The notes under the pieces were generated by a model, which saw nothing but the letters and a program-made list of their open reading frames with translations, was not told where the DNA came from and did not search any database. A stretch of 64,000 nt of DNA from Aliitabrizicola sp031408575 (GTDB lineage: Bacteria; Pseudomonadota; Alphaproteobacteria; Rhodobacterales; Rhodobacteraceae), in NCBI GenBank assembly GCA_031408575.1, contig JANNWS010000101.1, positions 1 through 64,000 of the forward strand, written 5' to 3'. Shown piece by piece: positions 43,091-51,679 of this stretch. How positions within the stretch are numbered: position 1 is the first letter of the stretch; every line of letters begins with the position of its first letter. A program made the position numbers and the translations under genes.

Positions 43091-43987
43091 ATGGCCATTC
43101 TCATCACCGAACGAACCCCGGTCATCGTGCAGGGCATCTCGGGCCGGATCGGCAATTTCCATGCCGCCGACATGATCAAATACGGCACCAACGTGGTCGG
43201 CGGCGTGACGCCAGGCAAGGGCGGCACGATGGTGCTTGATCGCCCCGTGTTCAACACCGTGCGCGAGGCGGTGGAAGCGACGGGGGCCGAAGCATCTCTG
43301 GTCTTCGTGCCGCCGCCCTTTGCCGCCGATGCGATCATGGAGGCGGCGGATGCGGGCATCCGCACCGCCGTCTGCGTGACCGACGGGATCCCGTCGCAAG
43401 ACATGATGAAGGTAAAGCGGTTCCTCAAACGCTACCCGGAAGAGCGCAAGATGCGGCTCATTGGTCCGAATTGTGCGGGTGTGATCAGTCCCGGAAAGGG
43501 GTTCCTCGGCATCATGCCGCCGCATATCTACATGGCGGGGCGCATTGGCATCGTGGGGCGGTCTGGTACGCTGGGCTACGAGGCGGCAAGCCAGATGATG
43601 GCGCTGGGCATCGGCGTGTCCACCAGCGTGGGCATCGGCGGCGATCCGATAAATGGATCAAGTTTCAAGGACATCCTTCAACTGTTCGAGGCCGATCCCG
43701 ATACCGATGCGGTGATGATGATCGGTGAAATCGGTGGCCCGCAGGAGGCCGAGGCAGCGGCTTGGGTCAGCGATCACATGCGTAAACCTGTGGTGGCCTA
43801 TATCGCCGGGCTGTCGGCCCCCAAAGGCCGCAAGATGGGCCATGCCGGGGCGATCATCAGCGCCTTTGGCGAAAGCGCGCAGGAAAAGGTCGAAATCCTG
43901 AGCGCGGCCGGTATCACGGTGGCCCCGAACCCATCTTCGATGGGCGAGACGATGGCCCGTGTGCTGGGGCTGCGCGCCGCCGCCTGA
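43091..43987 (+). CDS. mtkB: Malate-CoA ligase (malate thiokinase) alpha subunit
   Basis: 298 residues, homologous to SucD. Starts MAILITERTPVIVQGISGRIGNFHAADMIKYG with the nucleotide fold, then GGVTPGKGG, IGPNCAGVISPGKGFLGIM (CoA region), and the phosphohistidine motif KMGHAGAIISAFGES near residue 250. With mtkA it forms malyl-CoA from malate, CoA and ATP, feeding mcl1. The operon thus gives a route from malate to acetyl-CoA and glyoxylate, which in other bacteria is part of the serine cycle. A terminator follows. Confidence 0.88.
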   Translation: MAILITERTPVIVQGISGRIGNFHAADMIKYGTNVVGGVTPGKGGTMVLDRPVFNTVREAVEATGAEASLVFVPPPFAADAIMEAADAGIRTAVCVTDGIPSQDMMKVKRFLKRYPEERKMRLIGPNCAGVISPGKGFLGIMPPHIYMAGRIGIVGRSGTLGYEAASQMMALGIGVSTSVGIGGDPINGSSFKDILQLFEADPDTDAVMMIGEIGGPQEAEAAAWVSDHMRKPVVAYIAGLSAPKGRKMGHAGAIISAFGESAQEKVEILSAAGITVAPNPSSMGETMARVLGLRAAA

Positions 43988-44009
43988 AACAGACTGTCGT
44001 CTTGCGGTG

Positions 44010-44043
44010 AAACGGCCTGCCCCTGGGGACGGGCCGTTTTCCG
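44010..44043 (+). terminator. Terminator of the mcl1-mtkAB operon
   Basis: AAACGGCC (44010-44017) pairs with GGCCGTTT (44032-44039), with C- and G-rich interior, and T residues continue to 44040, followed by CC. Confidence 0.8.
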
Positions 44044-44227
44044 TTGTGCCATTCTGCCGTTGCGTCCCGGCGGCGCGCGGCGCACGGCGGAGAAGGGCTG
44101 CATTAATCAAGGCTGCGCTAACTGGAGCGGCGACGCGGAAGAGCCCGGCATCGTGCCTGATCCGCCCCGAGTTTGCCCGGCGGCTGATCGCGGGCGCGAG
44201 ACTGGCAGGGCCGATTGCGCCATCCTG

Positions 44228-44248
44228 ACCGGCCTTATTGCCGGTTTT
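44228..44248 (+). terminator. Small terminator-like hairpin before the phage-like genes
   Basis: ACCGGC (44228-44233), loop CTTATT, GCCGGT (44240-44245) followed by TTT. The stretch 44044-44268 has no gene; this hairpin lies 20 bases before the first phage-like gene. Confidence 0.6.
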
Positions 44249-44268
44249 CCACAGCCTGGGAGACGATC

Positions 44269-44670
44269 ATGGCCTTTCAATTCTCGACAGCGGCGCGCAA
44301 TGCCGCCCTCGATGCCATCGAGACGGCGGCGGGAAGCGCGCCGGTTCTGACCATCCGCAGCGGGGCCGCCCCGGTTGATTGCGCCGCCATCGACAGCGGC
44401 ACGGTGCTTGCCACCATCACCTGCCCGGTCGACTGGCTGGCGGCAGCGGCGTCAGGGGCGAAGACGCTTCTTGGCACATGGCAGGATACAGCGGCGGACG
44501 CGGCGGGAACCGCAGGCCACTTTCGCGTCAAACAGGGGGCCACCTGCCACATTCAGGGATTGATAACAGCGACCGGTGGCGGAGGCGACATGACGCTGGA
44601 CAATGTCAGCATCGCCGTGGCGCAACAGGTGACGATTACCGCATTCACCCTCACTGCCGGGGGTGCGTGA
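44269..44670 (+). CDS. Phage tail-associated protein, first gene of the orphan cluster
   Basis: 133 residues from ATG 44269. The layout (MAFQFSTAARNAALDAIETAAGSAPVLTIRSG, LLGTWQDTAADAAGTAGHFRVKQGATCHIQGLITATGGGGDMTLDNVSIAVAQQVTITAFTLTAGGA) matches small tail-fibre-associated proteins of alphaproteobacterial prophages, with a beta-strand body and VTITAFTLTAG end. It overlaps the next gene by one base. Function is inferred from resemblance and position. Confidence 0.68.
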   Translation: MAFQFSTAARNAALDAIETAAGSAPVLTIRSGAAPVDCAAIDSGTVLATITCPVDWLAAAASGAKTLLGTWQDTAADAAGTAGHFRVKQGATCHIQGLITATGGGGDMTLDNVSIAVAQQVTITAFTLTAGGA

Positions 44671-45833
44671 TGCCCAAGATCGGCAATCGCGCCCGGATGG
44701 CGACAGCGACGACCGGGACGGGGACTATTACACTGGGGCTGGTGCAGGCAGGGTTTCAATCCCTTGCAGACGCGGGTGTCGTGACCGGTGATCAGGTGCG
44801 CTATGTGATTGAAGACGGCAACGCTTGGGAAATAGGGCTTGGAACCTACTCTGCTGCGGGTCCCACGCTGACCCGTGTCGTGCTGGAAAGCAGCAATGCG
44901 GATGCCACGCTGAACCTGACGGGTGGGGCGGTGGCCTATCTGACGGTTGCTGCACAGGATCTGCCCGACCTGGTTGATGTTCAGGACTTTGCGACCGCTG
45001 GGGCGGCAACCTGGACCCGGCCTGCGGGGGCGCGTCTGGTGCATGTCGTGATGCACGCCGGTGGCGGCGGTGGTGCCAGCGGCAGATTGCGGACCGATAA
45101 TACGACGGCGGCAGGCGGTGGCGGTGGCGGTGGCGCGGGTGGCCGCATCGAGGCGTGGCTGCCCGCCGCCGGGCTTGGTCCGACAGTCGCACTGACCATT
45201 GGTGCGGGCGGTGCGGGTGGCGCTGCGGTAACCGGTACTGCGGGCAGCGGCGCTACGGGTGGATCGGGCGGTGGCAGTGCTTTCGGAGCGTACAACGTCC
45301 GGGGCGGTGTTGGCGGAACAGGCGGCACGACAAGCGCCGGGACCGGTGGCAACGCGGGTGGTGCGATCGACGGGTCCGCGCTGAACAACACTATTTACGC
45401 GCCCATCGGCGGCGCCGGACAGCTTGGGGCAGCAGGATCATCCGGGTCGCGCGGGGGGTTGCGTGGTGGCGGTGGGGGGGGCGCGCCCGGCTTTGCCGCG
45501 TCTGGCACAACGCTGCAGACCGGGGGGGCGGGCGGTTTGGGCGGCTCCCTTGTGGTCAGCACCTCGACCAGCACGACCGGGGGCGGCGGGGCCGCTGGCG
45601 CAACTGCCGGTCAGGCGGGCACCGTTGGTGCAGCCGCTCCCGACGGTTTCGGCGGTGGCAGCGGCGGCGGCGGTGGCGCGAACGGCGCCACCACCGCCAG
45701 CGGGGGCGCGGGCGGTGCCGGGGGCGCTCCAGGCGGCGGCGGCGGGGGCGGCGCTGCGGGCACGCTGGCCTTCGCCTCGGGTGCAGGCGGGGCAGGTGGT
45801 GCCGGGTTCATCCGCGTCACCACGTTTTTCTGA
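44670..45833 (+). CDS. Glycine-rich phage tail/fibre-like protein
   Basis: 387 residues from ATG 44670, which shares one base with the previous stop. The first 100 residues (MATATTGTGTITLGLVQAGFQSLADAGVVTGDQVRYVIEDGNAWEIGLGTYSAAGPTLTRVVLESSNADATLNLTGGAVAYLTVAAQDLP) are a conserved phage tail domain. After LVDVQDFATAGAATWTRPAGARLVHVVMHAGGGGG the chain is a glycine-rich domain of about 270 residues that ends GAGGAGFIRVTTFF, as in glycine-rich receptor-binding domains. Likely a host-recognition fibre. Confidence 0.75.
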   Translation: MPKIGNRARMATATTGTGTITLGLVQAGFQSLADAGVVTGDQVRYVIEDGNAWEIGLGTYSAAGPTLTRVVLESSNADATLNLTGGAVAYLTVAAQDLPDLVDVQDFATAGAATWTRPAGARLVHVVMHAGGGGGASGRLRTDNTTAAGGGGGGGAGGRIEAWLPAAGLGPTVALTIGAGGAGGAAVTGTAGSGATGGSGGGSAFGAYNVRGGVGGTGGTTSAGTGGNAGGAIDGSALNNTIYAPIGGAGQLGAAGSSGSRGGLRGGGGGGAPGFAASGTTLQTGGAGGLGGSLVVSTSTSTTGGGGAAGATAGQAGTVGAAAPDGFGGGSGGGGGANGATTASGGAGGAGGAPGGGGGGGAAGTLAFASGAGGAGGAGFIRVTTFF

Positions 45834-45844
45834 TCGGAGGTCAT

Positions 45845-45898
45845 ATGGTCAACCAGCATATCGCGGGGAGCAGATACTCCCCAGTCATGGGGAGGTAG
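45845..45898 (+). CDS. 17-codon micro-ORF between phage-like genes
   Basis: ATG 45845 with GGAGG six bases before it and TAG 45896-45898, giving MVNQHIAGSRYSPVMGR. Its end is three bases before the GTG of the next gene and it contains the next gene's GGGGAGG ribosome site, so translation of the two may be coupled. Whether it makes a real peptide cannot be told. Confidence 0.3.
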   Translation: MVNQHIAGSRYSPVMGR

Positions 45899-45901
45899 GC
45901 C

Positions 45902-46411
45902 GTGCCTGGTTTTCAAGCCATAGCAGCATCGGCTTTGGCGGATGATGCCGTAGCAGCAACTGCGACTGGAACGGGTGGCGCGTTCGGCGGCTTTGCGCTG
46001 GCGGGGTCGGCTGCGGCAAGGGCCGTTATCTCGGCGTTGGCCGCATCACCCGTTGTCCTGACGGGCAGCGCCTTGGGTGCGGTGGGCGTACCGCCGGCCT
46101 TTGCCCAGACGTTGGGCGTGGCCCTTTTCAGCGGTGCGGCAACGGGCCGGGTCCGCGTGGCGGGCGTACTTGCCCGCAGTGTAGGGTTCATTGCGACCGC
46201 AATGGGCCGTGTCGGTCCGCTGCCGGCCGCGGCCAGTGCAGCAGGTGCGCTGGCCCTGACCGGGCAGGCGCGCAGCTATACAGGCCCAATTTCGGCGCGT
46301 CGCACCGCGTCGCCGGACAGATCGGCGACGGGCGGGCGGATTGACAGGGGCCGGTCTGGCGGAACGCTGGTCCAAAGCCGCAACGGATGCACAATCGCGA
46401 GGGACACATGA
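45902..46411 (+). CDS. Hypothetical protein of the phage-like cluster
   Basis: 169 residues from GTG 45902. The sequence is Ala/Gly-rich with repeated short hydrophobic blocks (FGGFALAGSAAARAVISALAAS, LPAAASAAGALALTGQARSYTG), without cysteines apart from one near the end and without recognised motifs. Repeating LTG/ALTG patterns are seen in tail proteins, but no function is offered. It shares ATGA with the next gene, so it is translated in one series with the cluster. Confidence 0.55.
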   Translation: MPGFQAIAASALADDAVAATATGTGGAFGGFALAGSAAARAVISALAASPVVLTGSALGAVGVPPAFAQTLGVALFSGAATGRVRVAGVLARSVGFIATAMGRVGPLPAAASAAGALALTGQARSYTGPISARRTASPDRSATGGRIDRGRSGGTLVQSRNGCTIARDT

Positions 46412-46728
46412 CTGAGACCTTCTTCATCAAGCGCGGCGATACTTCGCCTGCGATCCGCTATGTGCTGGAACCCGCGACGACCATCCTGTCTGGGGCCACA
46501 GTGCGGTTCCAGATGCGCGAGCGGGGCGGCGCACTGGTGATCGACGCTTCGGCGCTGGTCACCGCCGCAACCGGCACCCCCGCCGTGCAATACAACTGGC
46601 TGGCCGCGGATACCGGCACCGCCGGGCAATTCGAGGCCGAGTTTCGTGTGGTCTATGCCGACGGTTCAATCGAGACGTTTCCCAATAGCGGCTATATCAC
46701 CGTCCGCATCGCCGAAGACGTGCGCTGA
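46408..46728 (+). CDS. BppU-like phage baseplate upper protein
   Basis: 106 residues from ATG 46408, with GAGGGA before it. ETFFIKRGDTSPAIRYVLEPATTILSGATVRFQMRERGG, AVQYNWLAADTGTAGQFEAEFRVVYADGSIETFPNSGYITVRIAEDV has the layout of the N-terminal BppU domain of phage baseplates, which attaches receptor-binding proteins. It ends the cluster of four or five genes; no capsid, portal, terminase, integrase or lysis gene is near, so this is an orphan tail-tip module. Confidence 0.7.
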   Translation: MTETFFIKRGDTSPAIRYVLEPATTILSGATVRFQMRERGGALVIDASALVTAATGTPAVQYNWLAADTGTAGQFEAEFRVVYADGSIETFPNSGYITVRIAEDVR

Positions 46729-46800
46729 CATCGCCGCAAGACGACTTCGAGCCGCGGCCACACCCGGTTCGCACCCCGCCATCGCCGCTGTCGCACAGCG

Positions 46801-47115
46801 TCAGGCCATGAAGAACTGCCGTGGCAGCAGATAGGGAAACTGCGTGGCGGGGTCGATCTCCACCTTCATGATGGGGGCCATCCATTCGGCCCATTTCGCG
46901 TTCACCGGACAGGCCGCAAGATGCGCCCTTGTCGCCGCCAGATCATCGGTTTCAAAGAAACCGAACAGCGTCAGGCCATGCCGGAAGATGTTGTAATTGC
47001 GAATGCCAGACTGGCGCAGCGTCGCCAGCATCTCGGGCCAGCAGGCGTCATGGCGTCGCAGGTATTCGTCCTCATACCCCGGACGCACTTCCAGAACCCA
47101 GGCATATCCCGGCAT
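46801..47115 (-). CDS. rhaM: L-rhamnose mutarotase
   Basis: 104 residues from the ATG at 47115, with GGAGGGGATCTG before it. Interconverts the anomers of a sugar. Conserved parts: YAWVLEVRPGYEDEYLRRHDACWPEMLATLRQSGIRNYNIFRHG (catalytic His), LFGFFETDD, and AKWAEWMAPIM. It is the last gene of the minus-strand operon. RhaM suggests that the imported sugar is rhamnose or a similar 6-deoxyhexose. Confidence 0.9.
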   Translation of the reverse strand: MPGYAWVLEVRPGYEDEYLRRHDACWPEMLATLRQSGIRNYNIFRHGLTLFGFFETDDLAATRAHLAACPVNAKWAEWMAPIMKVEIDPATQFPYLLPRQFFMA

Positions 47116-47930
47116 CAGATCCCCTCCTGCCATTGGCGGAAACAGTCCCGCATGGTGATGGTTTCGGTCAGAACATCCTCGGTCAGTGTGTTCATGTAAT
47201 CCTGATGGGTGTTTTCCAGCGCCAGCCAGCCGCCATAGCCCGCATCACGCAGTGTCGCGAACATCGCCGGAAAATTCAGTGTGCCTTGCGCGAATTTCGC
47301 CTGCAACGCGCCCATCTTGGCCTGCCGCAGATGCACATGCACGGCATGTTTCGCCAAAGGGTCAACCTCGTCCTGACGGTAGCCGAGGCAGGCGAAATGC
47401 GAATAATCCAGCGCAAGGCCAATACCCGTCAGATCAATCAACCGCTGCACCAGCGCTGGCGATTCGGCCCAGCTTTGCACATGCGCCTCGATGCAGATCT
47501 TCGCCTTGAAGGGGCGGGCCACTTCCAGAAGCGCTGCAAGGCTTTCGGTGCTGACCCGTGCCGCATCGTCGCGCGACTGGCCGGGGTTCACGATGCCGGG
47601 CAGCAGGAACACGCTGCCGATCCCCGCCGCATCGGCAAAGATCAGCACCTGTTCCAGATCGCGCGCGTTTTCGTCGATACTGCCGGGCAGTGACAGGTTG
47701 CGCCCTTCAAGCCCATTCCCGAACAAATGGTAGTAATTCGGAAGGGCTACCCCCAGACCGGTCAGCCGCCCCGCAGCCGCTTTCGGGTCTGCCAGAATCC
47801 CGGCCTTGTCCAAGGCCGAACGATAGAACAGCCCGACATCGAGCGCATCTATTCCCAGCGCTCTCGATATCCCGGCACATTCCTGCAAGGTGCAGGCGGG
47901 GAACGACCATGCGGTCAGCGACAGCTTCAT
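47115..47930 (-). CDS. Sugar phosphate isomerase/epimerase family TIM-barrel protein
   Basis: 271 residues from the ATG at 47930. MKLSLTAWSFPACTLQECAGISRALGIDALDVGLFYR, KICIEAHVQSWAESPALVQRLIDLTGIGLALDYSHFACLG (metal Glu, Asp, His), VHVHLRQAKMGALQ and LALENTHQDY are the pattern of xylose isomerase-like TIM barrels. Such proteins act with Gfo/Idh/MocA oxidoreductases, as in inositol or 3-keto-sugar pathways, and here directly follow one. Substrate unknown. Confidence 0.85.
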   Translation of the reverse strand: MKLSLTAWSFPACTLQECAGISRALGIDALDVGLFYRSALDKAGILADPKAAAGRLTGLGVALPNYYHLFGNGLEGRNLSLPGSIDENARDLEQVLIFADAAGIGSVFLLPGIVNPGQSRDDAARVSTESLAALLEVARPFKAKICIEAHVQSWAESPALVQRLIDLTGIGLALDYSHFACLGYRQDEVDPLAKHAVHVHLRQAKMGALQAKFAQGTLNFPAMFATLRDAGYGGWLALENTHQDYMNTLTEDVLTETITMRDCFRQWQEGI

Positions 47931-47932
47931 CG

Positions 47933-48985
47933 TCAGTCCCCGATCCGTTCCAGTTGCCCTGACCGGGCCGACCGGTACAGCGCATCCAGTGCTTCGGTCA
48001 CCCGCGCCCCGTTTTCGGCGTTGGCCGCGTTTTCGACGGGTTTGCCCGCGCACAGCGCGGCAAAGACCTGCACCGGCAGAGCGCCGTCATAGTCGGCCGC
48101 ACCGGGGGCAATCGTCACGCTTTTATCCTGCCCGTCCGGCCTGCTCAACTCCAGCCGCGCCCGGCCCGCCTCGCAGTCAAAGGCGATCATGCCTTCGGTG
48201 CCAAAGATGCGGATATCCATGTGCATCCCCCGATGCTTCGGCACCGTGGCCGACCCCGACAGCGCAACCGTCGCCCCGTTCGTCGCCCGCGCCACGGCGG
48301 CATCATAGAAATCGACGCCGGTTTTCGATTTGCCGTCCATCGCGTAAAGCGACTGCAACCGCAGGTCCGACACATGCAGCAACCACGCCAGCGAATGTGA
48401 CATCTGGCCCCAGCCATAGCCCCCCGCGCGTGCCGGATCGGCCCACGTCGAAGCGGGCGGGCGGAACAGATGATCAGATGTCTCCAGCATCGGCTCGCCC
48501 GCGAACAGATCCTCCAGCGCCGATCCCATCTGGCAGACCGCGTGGCGCACCACACCGATCCGCCCGTCGCGCACGAACCCCGCCGCCTGCACGGTGAACC
48601 TGGTAAAGTTCATGCCGCACGGCACCAGTACCTCGCGCCGTGCCGCCAACGCCGCCGCCGCAATCGCCCGGCCATCGGCGGCGCTGGTGGCCATCGGCTT
48701 TTCCACCAGCACATGACACCCCGCCGCCAGTCCCGCCAAAGCAGGTGCCGTATGCGCGACATGCGGGGTCGAGACGATCAGCCCGTCCAGCCGCTCCGCC
48801 GCCAGCATCGCCCCAAGATCGCCATAGCGCGCGGCAATCCCGAAACGGTCGCCCGCCACGCGCAGCCGTTCCGCGTCAAGATCGCACAGTGCCACGATCC
48901 GCGCATCTGCTCCCGCCTGCACGGTGGGAATGTGGTTGAACGCGGCCCACCAGCCGACCCCGACAACCCCGATCCGTGCCGTCAT
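47933..48985 (-). CDS. Gfo/Idh/MocA family oxidoreductase
   Basis: 350 residues. NAD(P)-binding N-terminus RIGVVGVGWWAAFNHIPTVQ, then VSTPHVAHTAPALAGLAAGCHVLVEKPMATSAADG with the EKP motif, and a C-terminal alpha/beta domain with QMSHSLAWLLHVSDL. Probably oxidises or reduces a sugar or sugar acid. It overlaps by four bases the end of the regulator gene and lies two bases before the isomerase. Confidence 0.9.
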   Translation of the reverse strand: MTARIGVVGVGWWAAFNHIPTVQAGADARIVALCDLDAERLRVAGDRFGIAARYGDLGAMLAAERLDGLIVSTPHVAHTAPALAGLAAGCHVLVEKPMATSAADGRAIAAAALAARREVLVPCGMNFTRFTVQAAGFVRDGRIGVVRHAVCQMGSALEDLFAGEPMLETSDHLFRPPASTWADPARAGGYGWGQMSHSLAWLLHVSDLRLQSLYAMDGKSKTGVDFYDAAVARATNGATVALSGSATVPKHRGMHMDIRIFGTEGMIAFDCEAGRARLELSRPDGQDKSVTIAPGAADYDGALPVQVFAALCAGKPVENAANAENGARVTEALDALYRSARSGQLERIGD

Positions 48986-49710
48986 GGCGCTTCTCCCCCT
49001 TGGGCGATGGTTGACTGAAACACGTTCTGCATGTGCAGTTGCGCGGCTTGCGCCGCCGCTTCGGGGTCGCGCGCCTGCAACGCCGCCAACAGCCGCCGAT
49101 GGTCCTGCAAGCTGCGCTCCAGCACCCCCGCCGTTTCCGACGCCCGCTTGCGAAACTCCAGCCCCAAAACGTTCAGGCTTTGGCCGATCCGCTTCAGAAA
49201 CGCATTGCGCGACCCGATCCAGATCGCCTCGTGAAACGCGTAATCCGATTTGCGGAACGCAATCGGGTCGCTGATCGTCAGTGCCTGCTCGGCCAGTATC
49301 GCCTCCAGCGCCAGAAGTTCCGCGTCGCCGATGGCAACCGCCGCGCGCCGCGCCACATCCGATTCGATCAGGCTTCGCGCGTCGTAAAGCTCGCGGATGT
49401 TCATGTCCTGCAGGCTCAGGAAAAACTGGATCGGCCCCAGCAGCGCCTCGGCATCCAGCTCCGAGATATAGGCCCCGCCGCCCTGCCGTGTCCGCACCAC
49501 GCCCAGCACCGTCAGCCCGCGCATCGCCTCGCGCACCGACGGGCGCGACACGTTCAGCGACAGCGCCAGATCGCGTTCCGGCGGCAACTGATCGCCCGCC
49601 TTCAGCACACCGGCCCGCACCATATCCAGAATCCGTCGCACGACCATTTCGGCCACGGATTCCCGCACGATGGGTTCGACGAACTCGATTCGGGTGATGG
49701 GGTCGTTCAT
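48982..49710 (-). CDS. FadR-type GntR-family transcriptional regulator
   Basis: 242 residues. N-terminal winged helix (MVVRRILDMVRAGVLKAGDQLPPERDLALSLNVSRPSVREAMRGLTVLGVVRTRQGGGAYI) and a C-terminal FCD ligand domain (LYDARSLIESDVARRAA, DYAFHEAIWIGSRN, HRRLLAALQARDPEAAAQAAQLHMQNV) with metal-binding His residues. It lies inside the transport operon and overlaps both neighbours by four bases, so it is likely to regulate the operon, perhaps through the palindrome at 57306-57322. Ligand probably a sugar acid. Confidence 0.92.
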   Translation of the reverse strand: MNDPITRIEFVEPIVRESVAEMVVRRILDMVRAGVLKAGDQLPPERDLALSLNVSRPSVREAMRGLTVLGVVRTRQGGGAYISELDAEALLGPIQFFLSLQDMNIRELYDARSLIESDVARRAAVAIGDAELLALEAILAEQALTISDPIAFRKSDYAFHEAIWIGSRNAFLKRIGQSLNVLGLEFRKRASETAGVLERSLQDHRRLLAALQARDPEAAAQAAQLHMQNVFQSTIAQGGEAP

Positions 49711-50657
49711 GCAGCCTCCTTCGCGCGACTAGGTGTCAGCCGCGGCACGATCACCGACGCGATCAGCAACAGCCCGATCACTCCGGTCTGGATATGCCCC
49801 GTGATGCTCATCAACGCCATGCCGTTGCGGATGTTCAGCACGATCAGAATGGCCAGCAGCGTGCCGATCAGCGTCCCCGTGCCGCCGAATATGCTGACGC
49901 CGCCGAGCAAAACGATAGTGATGATGTCCAACTCGAATCCGTTCGCCACATCGCCCCGCACCGCGCCCACGCGGGCCGCATAGAGCAGGCCGGCAAAGGC
50001 CGATATCGCCCCGGAGGCAATGAACAGCACCATCTTGTGGCGGTTCGTGTCGATGCCTGCGAATTCCGCCACCTCGCGGTTGGTGCCGATCACCTGCGTC
50101 TTGCGGCCAAAGCCGGACCTCTCCAGCACCACGTAAAGCACCCCGAACAACAGGGCGAACGCAATCAGCGCAAACGGCACCGGCCCGATCAGCCCTTTTT
50201 GCCCCAGCGCATCGAACCAGTTCGGAAAATCGGTCAGCCCCCGATCCTCCACCAGTACCCGCGCCAGACCGCGAAACCCGATCAGCGTGGCCAGCGTCAC
50301 CACCAGCGACGGCAGGCCCACCTTGGTGATGAACCACCCGTTCAATGCCCCCCCAAGCACCCCGATCATCAGCGCCCCCCCGATGGCCACCGGCGCCGCA
50401 ACGCCCTGTTCCTTGACCAGCCAGCCAAAAGCACAGGCCGCCAGCCCCATCATGGAGCCGACCGAAAGATCAATCTCGCCGTTGATAATGATGAAGGTCA
50501 TCACCAACGCCACGATGATCTTTTCGATCGAAAGCTGGAACAGGTTGATCTGGTTTCCCACCGTCAGAAACTCCGGCGACAGCCCCGCATTGACCGCGAT
50601 GATCAGCGCCAGCACCACCAGCAGAAACCCCTCCCAGCTTTTCAGCCGGGCGATCAT
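49707..50657 (-). CDS. rhaQ: Sugar ABC transporter permease (rhamnose type, second permease)
   Basis: 316 residues of the BPD_transp_2 (ribose/rhamnose) family with about ten membrane helices. Motifs IIINGEIDLSVGSMMGL, VLGGALNGWFITKVGLPSLVVTLATLIGFRGLARVLVEDRG, and EFAGIDTNRHKMVLFIASGAISAFAGLLYAARVG with FELDIITIVLLGGVSIFGGTGTLIGTLLAI are typical. Overlaps the other permease and the regulator by four bases each. The rhamnose label follows the operon. Confidence 0.85.
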   Translation of the reverse strand: MIARLKSWEGFLLVVLALIIAVNAGLSPEFLTVGNQINLFQLSIEKIIVALVMTFIIINGEIDLSVGSMMGLAACAFGWLVKEQGVAAPVAIGGALMIGVLGGALNGWFITKVGLPSLVVTLATLIGFRGLARVLVEDRGLTDFPNWFDALGQKGLIGPVPFALIAFALLFGVLYVVLERSGFGRKTQVIGTNREVAEFAGIDTNRHKMVLFIASGAISAFAGLLYAARVGAVRGDVANGFELDIITIVLLGGVSIFGGTGTLIGTLLAILIVLNIRNGMALMSITGHIQTGVIGLLLIASVIVPRLTPSRAKEAA

Positions 50658-51679
50658 GGCCGCACCTCGCGCGCGGCCCTGCGCCGGGCGCGGAACGCGA
50701 TCAGGCGGCGGGTGAACAGCGTGTCGGTGGTGACCGACAGCAGGATCAGCGCACCCAGCACCGCCTCGCGCCAGAACTCGCTGACGATGGCCCAGCGCAC
50801 CAGCGAGGTGTCGATCACATCCACCAGCACCGCCCCCAGCAGCGCCCCGATAACCGACCCCGACCCGCCAAAGATGTTGACGCCCCCCACCACCGCAGAT
50901 GCCACCGACTTCAACTCAAACCCCAGCCCCGCGACCACTGTGATGTTGCCGAACCGCGCCAGAAACAGCAGCCCCGCCAGCCCCGCGAGCGCGCCCGACA
51001 GCACGAAGGCCCCGAACACCACACGGCGCGCATCAATACCCGCCATCTCCGCCGCTTCTGGGTTTGACCCCACCGCAAAGACCTGGCGCATCGGGCGCAG
51101 CCGCGTCAGCGCCAGATGCACAAGGATCACCACCACCAGCGATGCAACAAAAGCCGCGCGAAACTCCAGCCCGAAGAGGGTGAACAGTGGCAGGTTGGGA
51201 AACTCGGTCAGCCAGCCGGGCAATGTGGACGTGGTGATCGACTTGCCATCCGAATACTCCACCAGCAACGACCGGAAGATCGCCATCGTGGCCAGCGTTA
51301 CGATGATCGATGGCACCCGCGCATAGGCCACGATCAGCCCGTTCACCGCCCCGAACACCGCGCCAACCGCCATGCAATACAAGACCAGCAGCACCGGGTT
51401 CATGTCGGGTGCGCCGCTGACCATGTTTCCGGCGGCAAAGGCCACGAACCCCACGACCGACCCGATCGACAGGTCGATATTTCGCGTCAGGATCACCAGC
51501 GTCTGCGCCGTCGCTATCAGCGCCATGATCGCGACCGACCCCGATATCCGCGAAAATAAACGCGCGTTCATATAGCCTTCGATCTGGCTGGAAAAGAACC
51601 CAAGAAGCAGCACGATCACCCCGATCAGCGCCAGCAGGCGCAGCCCCTGCGGGCTGAGACGGTGGAAAAACCCCATCAC
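50654..51679 (-). CDS. rhaP: Sugar ABC transporter permease (rhamnose type, first permease)
   Basis: 341 residues, same family as its neighbour. VILTRNIDLSIGSVVGFVAFAAGNMV, GAVNGLIVAYARVPSIIVTLATMAIFRSLLVEYSDG, EMAGIDARRVVFGAFVLSGALAGLAGLLFLARFG and ASAVVGGVNIFGGSGSVIGALLGA are the conserved blocks. Translation is coupled by ATGA with the ATPase gene and the second permease. Two unequal permeases, as here, are usual in RhaPQ-type systems. Confidence 0.85.
   Translation of the reverse strand: MMGFFHRLSPQGLRLLALIGVIVLLLGFFSSQIEGYMNARLFSRISGSVAIMALIATAQTLVILTRNIDLSIGSVVGFVAFAAGNMVSGAPDMNPVLLVLYCMAVGAVFGAVNGLIVAYARVPSIIVTLATMAIFRSLLVEYSDGKSITTSTLPGWLTEFPNLPLFTLFGLEFRAAFVASLVVVILVHLALTRLRPMRQVFAVGSNPEAAEMAGIDARRVVFGAFVLSGALAGLAGLLFLARFGNITVVAGLGFELKSVASAVVGGVNIFGGSGSVIGALLGAVLVDVIDTSLVRWAIVSEFWREAVLGALILLSVTTDTLFTRRLIAFRARRRAAREVRP

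Noticed and set aside
44269..46728. Complete prophage
   Set aside because: No integrase, terminase, portal, capsid, holin or attachment site is present nearby; only tail-tip-like genes.
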